A stretch of DNA of 64,000 nucleotides from Campylobacter ureolyticus (GCF_013372225.1 NZ_CP053832.1:1054001-1118000), one strand, 5' to 3'; shown: positions 44,764 through 54,406, counted from the stretch's first letter. Numbers and translations are program-made. The notes: generated by a model from the letters alone, not told the origin.

Positions 44764-45962
44764 GAACCCTCGCTTATAGTATAACTAAAGCTTATTTCAC
44801 ATATGCTTGCATCTATCATATGAAGCACAAAAACAATCTCGTTGCTATATTCTTTATGCTCTAATCTTCTAGAGACATCTTCTATAGCAGATACATTGCC
44901 AAACATTTTAAATTTACTTACAATAATTCCGTTTTTATCCAATGCCCCAGAGCCTGTATAACTTGAATAGTCCATAGGAAAAAATACAGATTGCACCTCA
45001 TCAGCGTAATCATATTCTTCTTGGTAAAAACCGTTACTATCTTTATTTGTGCTTACTTTTAGTGTTTTTTGGGCGTAGTCATTGTATTTTTCAAAACTCA
45101 TAATTTCAAATTCAATACTATTTTTTAAATACTCTGCCATTGTTTTTGTATATATAAATGGATATAAGCATCCTTTTATAAGTCTATATACGCTAAACCT
45201 TTCATCATCTTTTATAAAAACTGTGGCATTACCTTCATTAATTTCAAAAGCACCATATTCAGAATATAAAATATCGCCGTATTTTGGGATATATTTTATA
45301 GTTTGAGTTGGAAGCTTAACCCACATTTCTCTATATATTTTTGAATTCCAGTCAATGCCTTGGCGATATTCTTTTATATAGAATTCATAATTTTTTAAAA
45401 AGTTGCTTATATTTTTTCTAGCTTCATACTCTTGTTTGCTTATCAAAGCACCGCCTACATCATATAGCCCATCTTCGTTTAGTTTGGCCACTACATTATC
45501 TTCCAAAAAGCCCTCTTCTTTTATCTTTTGTAAAGGTTTATAGGTATAAGTTTGAGATTTAAAAATATTTGAAAAAGTGTTTAAATTTGAAATTTGAGTT
45601 TTGATGTTTTCCTTTTCGCCATTTAAAAAAGCTTCTAAATCCTCTTTTTTTGTCTTAATCAAAGAAATAGCCTCGTTTCTTTTTTCTGCTATATGCTCAA
45701 CTGCGATATCTTCTTTTGAGTAAATATTTTCTGTTGCTTCATTTAAGGCAGTGTGAATTTTGTTAATATCAGCAAAATCTATCTCACACATCCAAAACTC
45801 ACTATCACCCAATGGCTTGTTTTTAGAAGTCGCGATATGGTCTTTTAAGCAGCTAAAAATACCTATGTTTTCAACTTTTACCCTATCAAGTGTTTCATAC
45901 TCTTTGTTTTCTTGCCAAACTGGGTAATTTACAATCCCAACTCTTCCTATGTTAATTGCCAT
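44760..45962 (-). CDS. tail fibre/appendage protein with chitin-binding-like N-terminus (400 aa)
   Basis: Seen: N-terminal module PVWQENKEYETLDRVKVE with FSCLKDHIATSKNKP, the pattern of carbohydrate-binding type 5/12-like modules used in phage fibres. A coiled-coil follows (about 75-125), then a beta-rich C-terminal receptor-type part. It is the last structural gene before the lysis genes. Receptor binding is inferred. Ribosome-binding site AAAAGGAG. Confidence 0.65.
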   Translation of the reverse strand: MAINIGRVGIVNYPVWQENKEYETLDRVKVENIGIFSCLKDHIATSKNKPLGDSEFWMCEIDFADINKIHTALNEATENIYSKEDIAVEHIAEKRNEAISLIKTKKEDLEAFLNGEKENIKTQISNLNTFSNIFKSQTYTYKPLQKIKEEGFLEDNVVAKLNEDGLYDVGGALISKQEYEARKNISNFLKNYEFYIKEYRQGIDWNSKIYREMWVKLPTQTIKYIPKYGDILYSEYGAFEINEGNATVFIKDDERFSVYRLIKGCLYPFIYTKTMAEYLKNSIEFEIMSFEKYNDYAQKTLKVSTNKDSNGFYQEEYDYADEVQSVFFPMDYSSYTGSGALDKNGIIVSKFKMFGNVSAIEDVSRRLEHKEYSNEIVFVLHMIDASICEISFSYTISEGS

Positions 45963-45980
45963 ATTTTCTCCTTTTAAAAA

Positions 45981-47249
45981 TTATTTAAAAAAATAACTCA
46001 CACCATTAACATCACCACTTTTAACAAAAGAATAGGTTTTATTGTTTTCTTTGGTTAAAGCAAGCACTTTTAATTCAGTTACTGTTATTGGCTCAGAGTC
46101 TTTCCTTTCTCCGCCTTGAGTGTAACCAACAGTTTTTTCATTTGTATGCGTTAGGTATGAAAAAACACTTGAGGGTGCAAAACTAAGCTTTATATTTGTC
46201 ATCGTATAAGTAAACCTTCCAAATTTTTTTGTAGTTTGAGCCACTTCGCAACCGATGTTTTTTACAACCACCCCTGCGTTTACAAGAACTACAGCTTTTG
46301 CACCAAATGGCAAGATAGTCGAGTTACTTAAAACATACCTAGAATCAGACTCTTTTTTTGAATAAATTTCACTAGCTCTTGCAAACGCTGAGCTATCTAA
46401 GCCATCAAGCTTGTCACTATCTTTTGCTTTAGCATTTATGCCCAAAAACCGTTTATCGCTTTCAGCTTTTTTATAAGCATTAACTTCTTTTATTTTTTCA
46501 TCTATCTGTTTTTTTGTATATAGCTCATTTATACTATATGTTTCAGCTTTTTTATAAGAATCGCCGCTGTTTGCTTTTTTGCTAAGCTTTTCATCTATTT
46601 CTTTTTTTGTGTAAATTTCAGCTTTTTTAAATATCTCATCGGCATTTACTTTGGTTTTTAGCATCTCATCGATTTGGCTTTTAAGATAAAAAAGCTCTTT
46701 ATTTTTCTCCTCTTTGTCTTTTAAAATCGTATCTATTTCAAATTTAGTGTAATGGTTTAAGACATGGACACATTTGCTAAACATATCATCTAAATACTCT
46801 TTTGAGTATGTGTAGTTATCTCCTGCTAAAACAGCTGTGTTTTTCTCATAATCATTTCTTAAAAGCTCAATTTTTATAAGCATATCATTTATATACTCTT
46901 TAGCTTTTTCCAAATTTGGCTTAAAGTCTAAATTTATAGCACTTAAATTATTGTTTATGATGATGTTGTCTGCGCTTATTTTATTTAACTCATCTATCAT
47001 TTCATTTAACTCAATCTGTAAATTTGGTAAAGATGCCAAAAATATATCTGCTCTTTCATCAAAATTTGCAGGGTCTTTTGTAGTTGGAGGTGTTGGTATA
47101 GGACTTAGTTTTTTAACCCTTTCAAAAAATACTCTTGCTAAATCCCAATCACTTAGCTTTAAATACAAATTTCCCTTTATCACACTTGCTGTTTTTGCCA
47201 AAGTGCTTTCTATGGCATAAACTATACTATCAGGCACTAACTTCATCAA
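45981..47249 (-). CDS. tail fibre protein with repeated coiled-coil motifs (422 aa)
   Basis: Seen: helical N-terminal half, then repeated short units of the form (F/Y)KKAE(I/T)Y, YTKKQIDEKI, YSKKESDSRY and GLDSSAFARAS, typical of trimeric phage tail fibres. A C-terminal domain with GFT/GQ-type strands (GAKAVVLVNAGVVVKNIG) follows. The ATG overlaps the end of the upstream gene by four bases. Role: fibre shaft of the long tail; host receptor unknown. Confidence 0.7.
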   Translation of the reverse strand: MMKLVPDSIVYAIESTLAKTASVIKGNLYLKLSDWDLARVFFERVKKLSPIPTPPTTKDPANFDERADIFLASLPNLQIELNEMIDELNKISADNIIINNNLSAINLDFKPNLEKAKEYINDMLIKIELLRNDYEKNTAVLAGDNYTYSKEYLDDMFSKCVHVLNHYTKFEIDTILKDKEEKNKELFYLKSQIDEMLKTKVNADEIFKKAEIYTKKEIDEKLSKKANSGDSYKKAETYSINELYTKKQIDEKIKEVNAYKKAESDKRFLGINAKAKDSDKLDGLDSSAFARASEIYSKKESDSRYVLSNSTILPFGAKAVVLVNAGVVVKNIGCEVAQTTKKFGRFTYTMTNIKLSFAPSSVFSYLTHTNEKTVGYTQGGERKDSEPITVTELKVLALTKENNKTYSFVKSGDVNGVSYFFK

Positions 47250-48136
47250 ACAACTCCTTCTATTGAAATTTGGCAGATTGAGTATTCATTCATCCCACCA
47301 CTGTCTATTAAAATATTAAAATCTTTATAAAATCCATAAATATTTAAACTATCAAAACCATAGTCTCTTTCATCACCTATAAATAAAGCCAAAGTTCCAG
47401 CTACAACGCTTAGCTTTTTTCTAACCTCATCGACATTAATGTTTTTTATAGCCACGCCTAAATCTGCATATTTGGCATTTTTACCCTTAAAAAGCTCTTT
47501 ATCACCAAAGTCATTAGCCACCACCTTTGAATAGTCCAAAATACCAATTTTAGGGCTATAAATCGTAGCGCCTAAGTGATATTTGCTTCCAACCAAAAGA
47601 TGACCTAAAGATGCACCAAATTTATTTTTATAAAGCTTGATTTTGATATTTCCATAAAATGGCTGATCTAAGTTTATAACCCCATCAGCTTTGTAATAAA
47701 ACTTACCAAAGAAATACTCCCACCAACTTCTACTTTTTTTATAAGTTAGGTTTATTTCTTTTATAAATTTGATATTTTCATCATTATCAAGTCCTATTAT
47801 TTCGCATCTTGCAGCATTTAGGTTAAATAAGGCAATTGTGTCGATACTCTCATCAACTTTTATTAAAATTTCTACTGTTTCATCACTTTTACTTTGGCTG
47901 GTGATGTATTTATCCATAAATTTATACTTGTTTGTAGCACCCATTAAAACCCATTCTTTTGGTGACTTTACAGGGTTTAAATTTGTAACGCCATCCTTAA
48001 CACATTTATAAATATTATTTTCATAAATAACCTCATCACCTGTGTTGTATGTAGCTTTAAGGCTAAATTTAGGCAAATTCTCATCAATAAAGGTGTTTGA
48101 TATGTGGGTAAATTTAGTAGGCGTGATAATTGTCAT
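47246..48136 (-). CDS. tail tip or distal tail protein (296 aa)
   Basis: Not firmly assigned. Seen: an N-terminal carbohydrate-binding-like module (YNTGDEVIYENNIYKCVKDG, WVLMGATN) and a beta-rich body (LFNLNAARCEIIGLD, FGASLGHLLVGSKY). It follows the long tape measure with a four-base overlap, the position of distal tail/tip genes in long-tailed phages. The motif ASLGHLLVG is common in phage proteins adjoining the tail tip. Confidence 0.6.
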   Translation of the reverse strand: MTIITPTKFTHISNTFIDENLPKFSLKATYNTGDEVIYENNIYKCVKDGVTNLNPVKSPKEWVLMGATNKYKFMDKYITSQSKSDETVEILIKVDESIDTIALFNLNAARCEIIGLDNDENIKFIKEINLTYKKSRSWWEYFFGKFYYKADGVINLDQPFYGNIKIKLYKNKFGASLGHLLVGSKYHLGATIYSPKIGILDYSKVVANDFGDKELFKGKNAKYADLGVAIKNINVDEVRKKLSVVAGTLALFIGDERDYGFDSLNIYGFYKDFNILIDSGGMNEYSICQISIEGVV

Positions 48137-51100
48137 TTGTTATCCTTTATGAGAAGTCCCTCACCACTATCAGCACTTCTTAAAATTCTTAATGAGTTAT
48201 TTGAGTTCATTAAAAGTGCTATAACAAGCTTTTCTACGGCATCAAATTTATTATATAGTCTTTCAAATGCCCCTGATGTGTCTATTTTTAAGCCTTTACC
48301 ATCTTTTAGAGGAATTACAGCTTCTGGATATCCAGCTTCGCCAATTAGTGCATTTGTTGGAGCTGTTACAATACCACCGTTTGCAAAAGGTGTTAAGCTT
48401 AGTTCATCAAGTTTTTGTTTAGCTTCTTTTGGCTTTAGGCTGATAGTTGCGTTGTAAATAGCCCTTAAGCCTTTAAATAAAGCACTATCTTTGCCTAAAA
48501 GATTTTTAAGGGCGCTTAGTTGGTTTGATGCTGTTTCATTTACTCTTAAAAGCTCTTTTTTTGCACTTTCAATGTTTTGATTACCTAGATTTAAAAGCTC
48601 TTTTATTTGCGAAATTTTAAGCTCAACACTTTCTTTATCACCCCCACCTACACTCTCAAGCTCACCCGCCATTTTAAGCATCTCATAGCTGTATTTTTCA
48701 AATGAAGTTGAGCTATCAAGAAGCCTTTTTGCGTAGTTGTTTGAGCTATTTATTAAAGTGTTAAAAATATCACTATCAAAATTTCCTTTTTTATACTCAG
48801 CTTTTGCACTTTCTAAATCAAGATTATAAAAATATTTTTGGCTATTGCTTTGTTTAAAAACATCGCTATTTAGTTTATTGCTTTGATTTTCAAGGTTTTT
48901 TATGATATTAAGTTGTTTTTCTAAGATGCTTAAATTTAGTTCAAAACTTCTTTTAACGCTTATAAAAAAACTTTTTTGTAGCTCATCAAGTGCCTTTATG
49001 GCATTAAGCGTAGTTTGCTTTAAAAACTCATTATATTCTGTCGCTAAGCCTAAAAGAGTACTTCTAAGCTCATAATCTCCATTTTCCAAAAAGGCTCTTA
49101 ACCCCTTATCATCAAGTTTTGAAAAAAACTCATTTATACTTTCAAAGCTAAAATCTTTTAAAGCTTTTGTTTCATCAGGCTTTAAGTCGTATTTTAAAGC
49201 TGTTTTTATAGCACTTAATTGCTCATCTAAAATCTTAGGTGTAAAATCACTTTTTTTACCAACTGAGCCAAAATACGCACCCATTAAAGAGTAAATGTTT
49301 TTTGAATATTCAATTATGGTTTTTGTATAAGCTTTGGCTGCATTTGTTGCGTCTTTAAAAGTCTTGGTTAGTTTTTTCCAAACTTCAAGATTATCAGGAG
49401 TGAAATCTTTTTTTAAGCTTTCATTATAAATTTTTAAAAACTCTTTAGCACTAAGTTCGCCAATTTCATCAATAGCACCTTTAAATTTATCTAAATTTGT
49501 CTTTGATTTAAGTCCAAAGGTTAAGGCTTTATTTAAAGAATCCATTTGATTTTTAGCTTGCATGACTGGGTTATTAAAGCTTAAGTTTTTAATCTCATTT
49601 CTATAAGCTCCAGCTTCGCCAACGCCTTGTATCACGCTTTTTAGGTCTTTCCACTTACTAGCAAAGCTATCAACATTTAAGTCTTGCATCATAGCTCTAA
49701 CAACAGCAGTTTTTACGCCAACATCAGTAAAGCCCTCACCCTTGCTCCATTTCCCAGCTTTAACTTTCAAAAAGTCTAAATTCCCACCATTTTGAGCTAC
49801 GATGTCATAAACTGATGAAAAAAGTGCGTTTATCTCATCTCTTTGCTTTTTAGTGATGTTTGAATACGTTGTCCATCTTTTTTTCTTAAACCAGCTTTTC
49901 TTTTGCTTATCAACAAAGTTTTTAATCTCGTTACCTTCTAAGCCGTTTTGGGTGATTAAAAAATCATTAAAAGCTTGAATTCCACTATCTTTTATCTTAG
50001 TTTTTCCACGAAATCCACCAATTATTGCACCTAAAACTGCACCAACTCCAGCCCCGATAGGTCCTGCAAAACTTCCAAATGCACCTAAACTTGCACCAAG
50101 TCCACCGACTGCACCACCTGCAAGACCTGCAATGGAACCGTATTTTCCTGCATATGTTTCAGCTCCAAAAAGCTTATCACCAAGACCGCCTATGAGCTTT
50201 CCACCACCATATCCTAAAAGCGAAGCTCCTGCAACCGTTCCAAGCCCGGCACTAAAGCCACTTCCAATATGCCCACCAAGTGTTAAGGCTGAGCTAAAGT
50301 TAGTACCAAAATTTGCAATTGCCCCACTTAGTGCAGCATTTCCAAAAAGTTTATAACTATATCCTGCAATATCTCCAAAAACACCACTTATGCTTCCAAA
50401 CAAATTCCCTTGAAAATTTGAAAAAAGATTTTTATAGGTATTAATATCAAAAATCTTCGTAACTCCACCTTGCAAAGATGAGCCAAGATTTTTAAAAGTT
50501 TCTATTATGCCAGTATTTCCACTAAAAAGCTTATTGACTGTGTTTAAATTTGATGCAAGACTTAAGATGTTTTTTGCTCCATCAAATGCAGATGAACCTT
50601 GCATGATATTTCCTGCACTATCCATTTTTACACTCACACCATTTACTTCACCTGCATAAACGCCATTTGCTAGTGTAAGACCTAAAGAAGTTGCCATTTT
50701 TGAGACACTTGCTTTATTTGTGTTTTGTCCAAAAATACTAGCAAAAAATGAGCCAAGCCCACTACTAACCTCTTTTGCATATGGACTTATAAATGCACTT
50801 ACAAGATCATTTTTAAGCTTTTTAAACATATCTTTAAAGCTTCTTATTTTGCCTGTAAAAAAGTTAAAAAAGTTATCCTCAACAGCTTTTGCCATAGATA
50901 AGATAGTCTCGCTCCAACTGTCTTTTATCTCATTAAAACTCATTTTACTTTCTTTTACAAAGCTGTCTAAATACTCTTTTTTTCTAAATTTAACTATCGC
51001 ATCAGCTGTTTTTTTATCTAAATTTATGCGTTTAAACTCTTTTAAAAGCTCACGTTCTTTTAAAGCCCACGCCTCTTGATATTTGCCTGATTTTTCGTAG

Positions 51101-52797
51101 TATTCAATAAGGTATTTTAACCTTTGGCTTGAAAAATCTTTAAAGGTTTTAAGTGATTTTTCGGCTATGAATTTGCTGTTTTCATCGACTAAATTGGCAA
51201 CTTCTTTGTTGGTTTTTTTACGGTTATCAACTTCTTTATTATGAGCATCAATCAAAGCTTTTGTTTGATTTGTGGCAATGGACTTTAAAAGTTCATCGTT
51301 TTGTCTTGTGATTTCTTCTCTTTTTTTTCTATAAAACTCAACCTCATTATCAAAAGAGCCTTTGAAACCATCTCTATTTATTTTAAAGCTTTCAACTGGC
51401 TTAAGACCAACTAACCCACTGATAAAGTTTGAAAATCTTGTCATCTCAGCCATAAATGAGTTGAATTTGTTTGTGAAATAACTAAGCAAATTATCTGCTT
51501 TTGAGGCTACTAAATTACAAACACCAGCAAAAAACTCACCTAAACTCACAAAATAAAGCTTCCAGCCATTAACTGAAAGCTCTAGTGCAGTTTTTACTTT
51601 TTGAACTGCCTCTGTTGTATAAAGTTGCCAATTTGATATCTCAATACGGCTATCTTTAGTTGCATTTTTAATCTCTTTCATGGTTGAATAGTATTCAAAC
51701 AAGCTTGTTATGACTGCAACTGGTAGAAATGTCTTAAACGCCATTTTTAGAGAAGCTACAGCACTGGTTAGGCGTGATGTTGCTACTGTTGCTACACCGT
51801 TTTTGATAGTATAATCAGGCAAAGCAATATTATTTATTAAAACAATAGCCTTGTTTAAAGCATAAGCTCCGATTGTCATAGTCTTAAAAGAAGTATAAGC
51901 AACTAAACCTGCTTTTGCTACGCTGGCTAGTTCTTTATAATATACTACTATTAAGTCTTTGTTTTTATCTAAAAGCTTGGAAAAACTATTTAGCCCTTTT
52001 ATGTAGGCTTCAAAAATAGGCTTTCCAAGCTCTTTATTTAACTCATTTATAGAGTTTTTTAAATTTCCCATTGCAATGTCATAGCCTTTGGCCGCTTCAT
52101 TGCTTAAATCTTTGTATTTTGCAAGTTTTTCTGATATAAGCGTAAATACTTCACCATTTTGATTAGCTTTTTTAAGCTCTTCGTTGGTTAGTCCTACCAT
52201 TTTCATAAATGAACCCATTTCAGAACTTGCTATAACAGTTCCAGTTGCTAAGCTATCAAACATTGGCACCAAATCACGCATATTTTTGCCAACTGCTTGA
52301 GCTGCCAAAGCTATACTATCAAAAGCTTTTAATGCATCATCCCTACTTCCTTGATTACTTGCAGTTGCATAAAACATAGAAAAAGCAGCAGCCACTTCAT
52401 TAAGGCTAAATTTGGTTTTTAAATTTGTTTCATTTAATTTTGCTAAAACTCTATCTGCTTCTTTTGTGGATAATGCCCACTTTGTAGAGGCATCTAACAT
52501 CTTACCCATACTATCAATGTTTTTAGTGTTTGTAGCAATTAATCCAGTTAGTTGAACTTGAAGTCTTTCATAGTTTACATTTGCCTCAATTAGTTGTTTT
52601 GAGTGGTCTTTTATCCAATTTGCAGTTTTAATTGCCCCACTTAATGCTTGAGTGCTATGAGCCAATAAGTCAATGCTTTTTCTTGTTTGCTCGCTTACTT
52701 TACTGAGGCTAAGCAAACCACCTTTAAAAGCATTTATCCCAGCAACTCCTTGTCTTGCATCAACTTCAATTTTTGATTTTACTACACCTATGCCCAT
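48133..52797 (-). CDS. long tail tape-measure protein (1554 aa)
   Basis: Role: length ruler and DNA-channel protein of the long non-contractile-type tail. Seen: MGIGVVKSKIEVDARQGVAG, the helical core typical of lambda/Mu-like tape measures (FSLNEVAAAFSMFYATASNQ; SEMGSFMKMVGLTNEELKKA), Gly/Ala-rich hydrophobic segments at about residues 850-960, and a C-terminal helical part ending in PFANGGIVTAPTNALIGEAG with YPEAVIPL, a widespread tape-measure C-terminal motif. By the usual 1.5 A per residue rule it would predict a tail of about 230 nm. Intact for its full length. Confidence 0.9.
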   Translation of the reverse strand: MGIGVVKSKIEVDARQGVAGINAFKGGLLSLSKVSEQTRKSIDLLAHSTQALSGAIKTANWIKDHSKQLIEANVNYERLQVQLTGLIATNTKNIDSMGKMLDASTKWALSTKEADRVLAKLNETNLKTKFSLNEVAAAFSMFYATASNQGSRDDALKAFDSIALAAQAVGKNMRDLVPMFDSLATGTVIASSEMGSFMKMVGLTNEELKKANQNGEVFTLISEKLAKYKDLSNEAAKGYDIAMGNLKNSINELNKELGKPIFEAYIKGLNSFSKLLDKNKDLIVVYYKELASVAKAGLVAYTSFKTMTIGAYALNKAIVLINNIALPDYTIKNGVATVATSRLTSAVASLKMAFKTFLPVAVITSLFEYYSTMKEIKNATKDSRIEISNWQLYTTEAVQKVKTALELSVNGWKLYFVSLGEFFAGVCNLVASKADNLLSYFTNKFNSFMAEMTRFSNFISGLVGLKPVESFKINRDGFKGSFDNEVEFYRKKREEITRQNDELLKSIATNQTKALIDAHNKEVDNRKKTNKEVANLVDENSKFIAEKSLKTFKDFSSQRLKYLIEYYEKSGKYQEAWALKERELLKEFKRINLDKKTADAIVKFRKKEYLDSFVKESKMSFNEIKDSWSETILSMAKAVEDNFFNFFTGKIRSFKDMFKKLKNDLVSAFISPYAKEVSSGLGSFFASIFGQNTNKASVSKMATSLGLTLANGVYAGEVNGVSVKMDSAGNIMQGSSAFDGAKNILSLASNLNTVNKLFSGNTGIIETFKNLGSSLQGGVTKIFDINTYKNLFSNFQGNLFGSISGVFGDIAGYSYKLFGNAALSGAIANFGTNFSSALTLGGHIGSGFSAGLGTVAGASLLGYGGGKLIGGLGDKLFGAETYAGKYGSIAGLAGGAVGGLGASLGAFGSFAGPIGAGVGAVLGAIIGGFRGKTKIKDSGIQAFNDFLITQNGLEGNEIKNFVDKQKKSWFKKKRWTTYSNITKKQRDEINALFSSVYDIVAQNGGNLDFLKVKAGKWSKGEGFTDVGVKTAVVRAMMQDLNVDSFASKWKDLKSVIQGVGEAGAYRNEIKNLSFNNPVMQAKNQMDSLNKALTFGLKSKTNLDKFKGAIDEIGELSAKEFLKIYNESLKKDFTPDNLEVWKKLTKTFKDATNAAKAYTKTIIEYSKNIYSLMGAYFGSVGKKSDFTPKILDEQLSAIKTALKYDLKPDETKALKDFSFESINEFFSKLDDKGLRAFLENGDYELRSTLLGLATEYNEFLKQTTLNAIKALDELQKSFFISVKRSFELNLSILEKQLNIIKNLENQSNKLNSDVFKQSNSQKYFYNLDLESAKAEYKKGNFDSDIFNTLINSSNNYAKRLLDSSTSFEKYSYEMLKMAGELESVGGGDKESVELKISQIKELLNLGNQNIESAKKELLRVNETASNQLSALKNLLGKDSALFKGLRAIYNATISLKPKEAKQKLDELSLTPFANGGIVTAPTNALIGEAGYPEAVIPLKDGKGLKIDTSGAFERLYNKFDAVEKLVIALLMNSNNSLRILRSADSGEGLLIKDNK

Positions 52798-52814
52798 ACT
52801 AAACCTTTTTTATG

Positions 52815-52856
52815 TTTAAATGTGATATAATTAATAAAACTAAGAAAGGATAAAAA
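52815..52856 (+). promoter_or_regulatory. TGTGATATAAT promoter and ribosome-binding site of second plus-strand moron pair
   Basis: TATAAT at 52826-52831 inside TGTGATATAAT, then AAAGGA at 52845-52850 before ATG 52857. The 11-base promoter core is the same as at 39166-39176, although the genes served differ. Confidence 0.65.
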
Positions 52857-53066
52857 ATGTTTGATTTTTCTCCACTTGCCTTTCCTTGTGCTATAATATT
52901 TCTCTATTTTCTTGCAAAAAGAGATGAAAAAAGAGCTAAAAAAATAAAAGAGATGCAAGATCTTATTAAACGTCAAGAAAATGGCGAAACGATTTATACC
53001 AATGAGGTTAAATATCTTACTAAAAAAGAGCTTGAAAAATATCTTGGGGCTAAATTCTACGACTAA
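52857..53066 (+). CDS. small membrane protein, divergent from long tape measure (69 aa)
   Basis: Seen: residues 1-20 hydrophobic (FDFSPLAFPCAIIFLYFLAK), then a charged helical tail (RDEKRAKKIKEMQDLIKRQE) ending YLGAKFYD. Good AAAGGA site and own promoter, opposite to the tail operon. It forms a pair with the next gene, 12 bases on. Inference: a lysogen-expressed membrane protein, perhaps blocking superinfection. Confidence 0.6.
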   Translation: MFDFSPLAFPCAIIFLYFLAKRDEKRAKKIKEMQDLIKRQENGETIYTNEVKYLTKKELEKYLGAKFYD

Positions 53067-53078
53067 AAAGGATAAAAG

Positions 53079-53264
53079 ATGCTTTTTTATTACCCACATA
53101 GCTCTGAATATGCTATTTTGGCGATGATTAAGCCAAATTTTTTCCTTAGCATTATAGCTTTGGCTATAATTAGTGCAATTGTTCTTTTTACAACCAAAAA
53201 TGTATTTCTTGCTGTTTGCACCTTTATAATTGTATTTTTTACAATAAGAGCTTTTAAAAAATAA
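53079..53264 (+). CDS. small two-helix membrane protein (61 aa)
   Basis: Seen: two membrane segments (about residues 20-37, FFLSIIALAIISAIVLF, and 42-57, FLAVCTFIIVFFTIRA) with a basic end. AAAAGGATAAAAG site before ATG. Second gene of the plus-strand pair between the long tape measure and its chaperone. Family not recognised. Confidence 0.55.
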   Translation: MLFYYPHSSEYAILAMIKPNFFLSIIALAIISAIVLFTTKNVFLAVCTFIIVFFTIRAFKK

Positions 53265-53290
53265 AGCAATGAGCATATCACTGATTTTAT

Positions 53291-53919
53291 TTAAATCCCA
53301 AAACATTTTAATATCTCATCTTTCATACTGCTTTTTTCTAATTTACTTTTTCTATCGCTTATAAAAAACTCATCTAGCTTTGCCTTGCTTCCCATAAATG
53401 AAGCTATTAAAAAAGAAATTTGCACGAGTAAGCTCTCTATCCTATCAGCTAAAAAAGGCTCTTTTTCATAATAATCAACCCAGCCTTTAAAAACACTTGT
53501 TGGAAGTAGTTCATCAAGTATAAAAGGGTTGATTACTCCTAAATGAGAGGCAAGTTTGTATCTAAACCTAACCTCATCATCATCTAAATCTAGTTTTTTT
53601 TAGACAACCCTTCAATTGCCTCATTTATCTCTTTAATGCCCTCAAACGCACTCTCACTCAAGCTTTCAATATCTTTTGTGCTTAATGATGGTTCAACCAA
53701 GCCATAATGAGCAGTTAGAATTTGTGCTTTTGTTAAATTTGATAATTTTAAAGTGCTTCCTTTTTCATCAATTATGCTATCACCTTGCATAACCTCAACT
53801 ATTTGGGAGCGTTCTTTTGTTGTTAACTCTCTTATTTTTACTTCGCCATTCCAAGCTTTTATTTTTATAACTTTTTCTTTTACTGCAAAGTTTGTTTGTA
53901 AATCTTTTAGTTCAAGCAT
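53291..53919 (-). CDS. tail assembly chaperone, frameshift product (GT-like)
   Basis: A -1 shift on A AAA AAC at 53599-53593 replaces N-stop by KLDLDDDEVRFRYKLASHLG and runs on for 100 residues (FILDELLPTSVFKGWVDYYE, ..., KLEKSSMKDEILKCFGI) to TAA at 53291. The extension has the Trp/Tyr-rich pattern (GWVDYYEKEP) known from T domains of tail chaperones. Known: G and GT occur in a fixed ratio in lambda-like phages. No strong downstream hairpin was seen here. Confidence 0.8.
53590..53919 (-). CDS. tail assembly chaperone, short form (G-like, 109 aa)
   Basis: Seen: MLELKDLQTNFAVKEKVIKI with IRELTTKERSQIVEVM, the pattern of siphovirus G-type chaperones, ending EGLSKKN at TAG. It lies between tail tube and tape measure. 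The last codons hold a slippery run. Confidence 0.8.
   Translation of the reverse strand: MLELKDLQTNFAVKEKVIKIKAWNGEVKIRELTTKERSQIVEVMQGDSIIDEKGSTLKLSNLTKAQILTAHYGLVEPSLSTKDIESLSESAFEGIKEINEAIEGLSKKN
53593..53599 (-). other. slippery heptamer for G/GT frameshifting
   Basis: A AAA AAC in the correct zero frame, followed directly by the TAG stop of the short form. The same heptamer serves the E/E' pair at 39498-39504. Confidence 0.78.
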
Positions 53920-53920
53920 C

Positions 53921-54406
53921 TTATGCCCCTGTTGCTTTTGTAATAACAGGCTTGCCTATCTTTTCAGCTCTTATTGTGGCTCTTTGCTTGCCATCTTTTT
54001 CACCACCGATACTAAACTCACTAACTTTGATGATTTGTGCGATAGTTGTATCTTTACCACTTTCACTTAGTTTATCTTTTAGCTCTATTACAAGACCAAT
54101 TTCGGTGTTATCTAAAAATGCCTTATGAAGTTTGTTAGCTCCTTCTTCTGAGTTAAAGTCAAACAAAACAGTTGCGTTAAACTCATTGTATTCAATAGCT
54201 CCAGTTGATACGATTTGCTCATAATCCCTATCGTTTATCGGACTATATTTTTTAACAGCTCTTGTTCCTCCAATTATCGCTTCAAAGTCATCCATATGTC
54301 CTATTGCTACTGCTCCATCATATGGTGAAGCAGGAAGTTTTCCAGCTGCTAAGTCTATGATTTTTACACTTATGCCAGTATGATCTGGTGCTTTTGTAAT
54401 TGCCAT
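53921..54406 (-). CDS. major tail tube protein of the long tail (161 aa)
   Basis: Seen: MAITKAPDHTGISVKIIDLA at the start, a central region VLFDFNSEEGANKLHKAFLD and a C-terminal IRAEKIGKPVITKATGA, giving a beta-rich protein of the size and place of siphovirus tail tube proteins (next to G/GT and the tape measure). It has no similarity to the P2-type tube at 39762-40268. Ribosome-binding site AAGGAGA. Promoter for the minus-strand tail operon is likely in 54407-54493, shared with the divergent portal gene. Confidence 0.7.
   Translation of the reverse strand: MAITKAPDHTGISVKIIDLAAGKLPASPYDGAVAIGHMDDFEAIIGGTRAVKKYSPINDRDYEQIVSTGAIEYNEFNATVLFDFNSEEGANKLHKAFLDNTEIGLVIELKDKLSESGKDTTIAQIIKVSEFSIGGEKDGKQRATIRAEKIGKPVITKATGA

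Noticed and set aside
53590-53919. The TAG at the end of the G-type chaperone as a gene-breaking mutation
   Set aside because: The stop follows A AAA AAC in the right frame and the extension is a typical T domain, so programmed frameshifting is the better reading.
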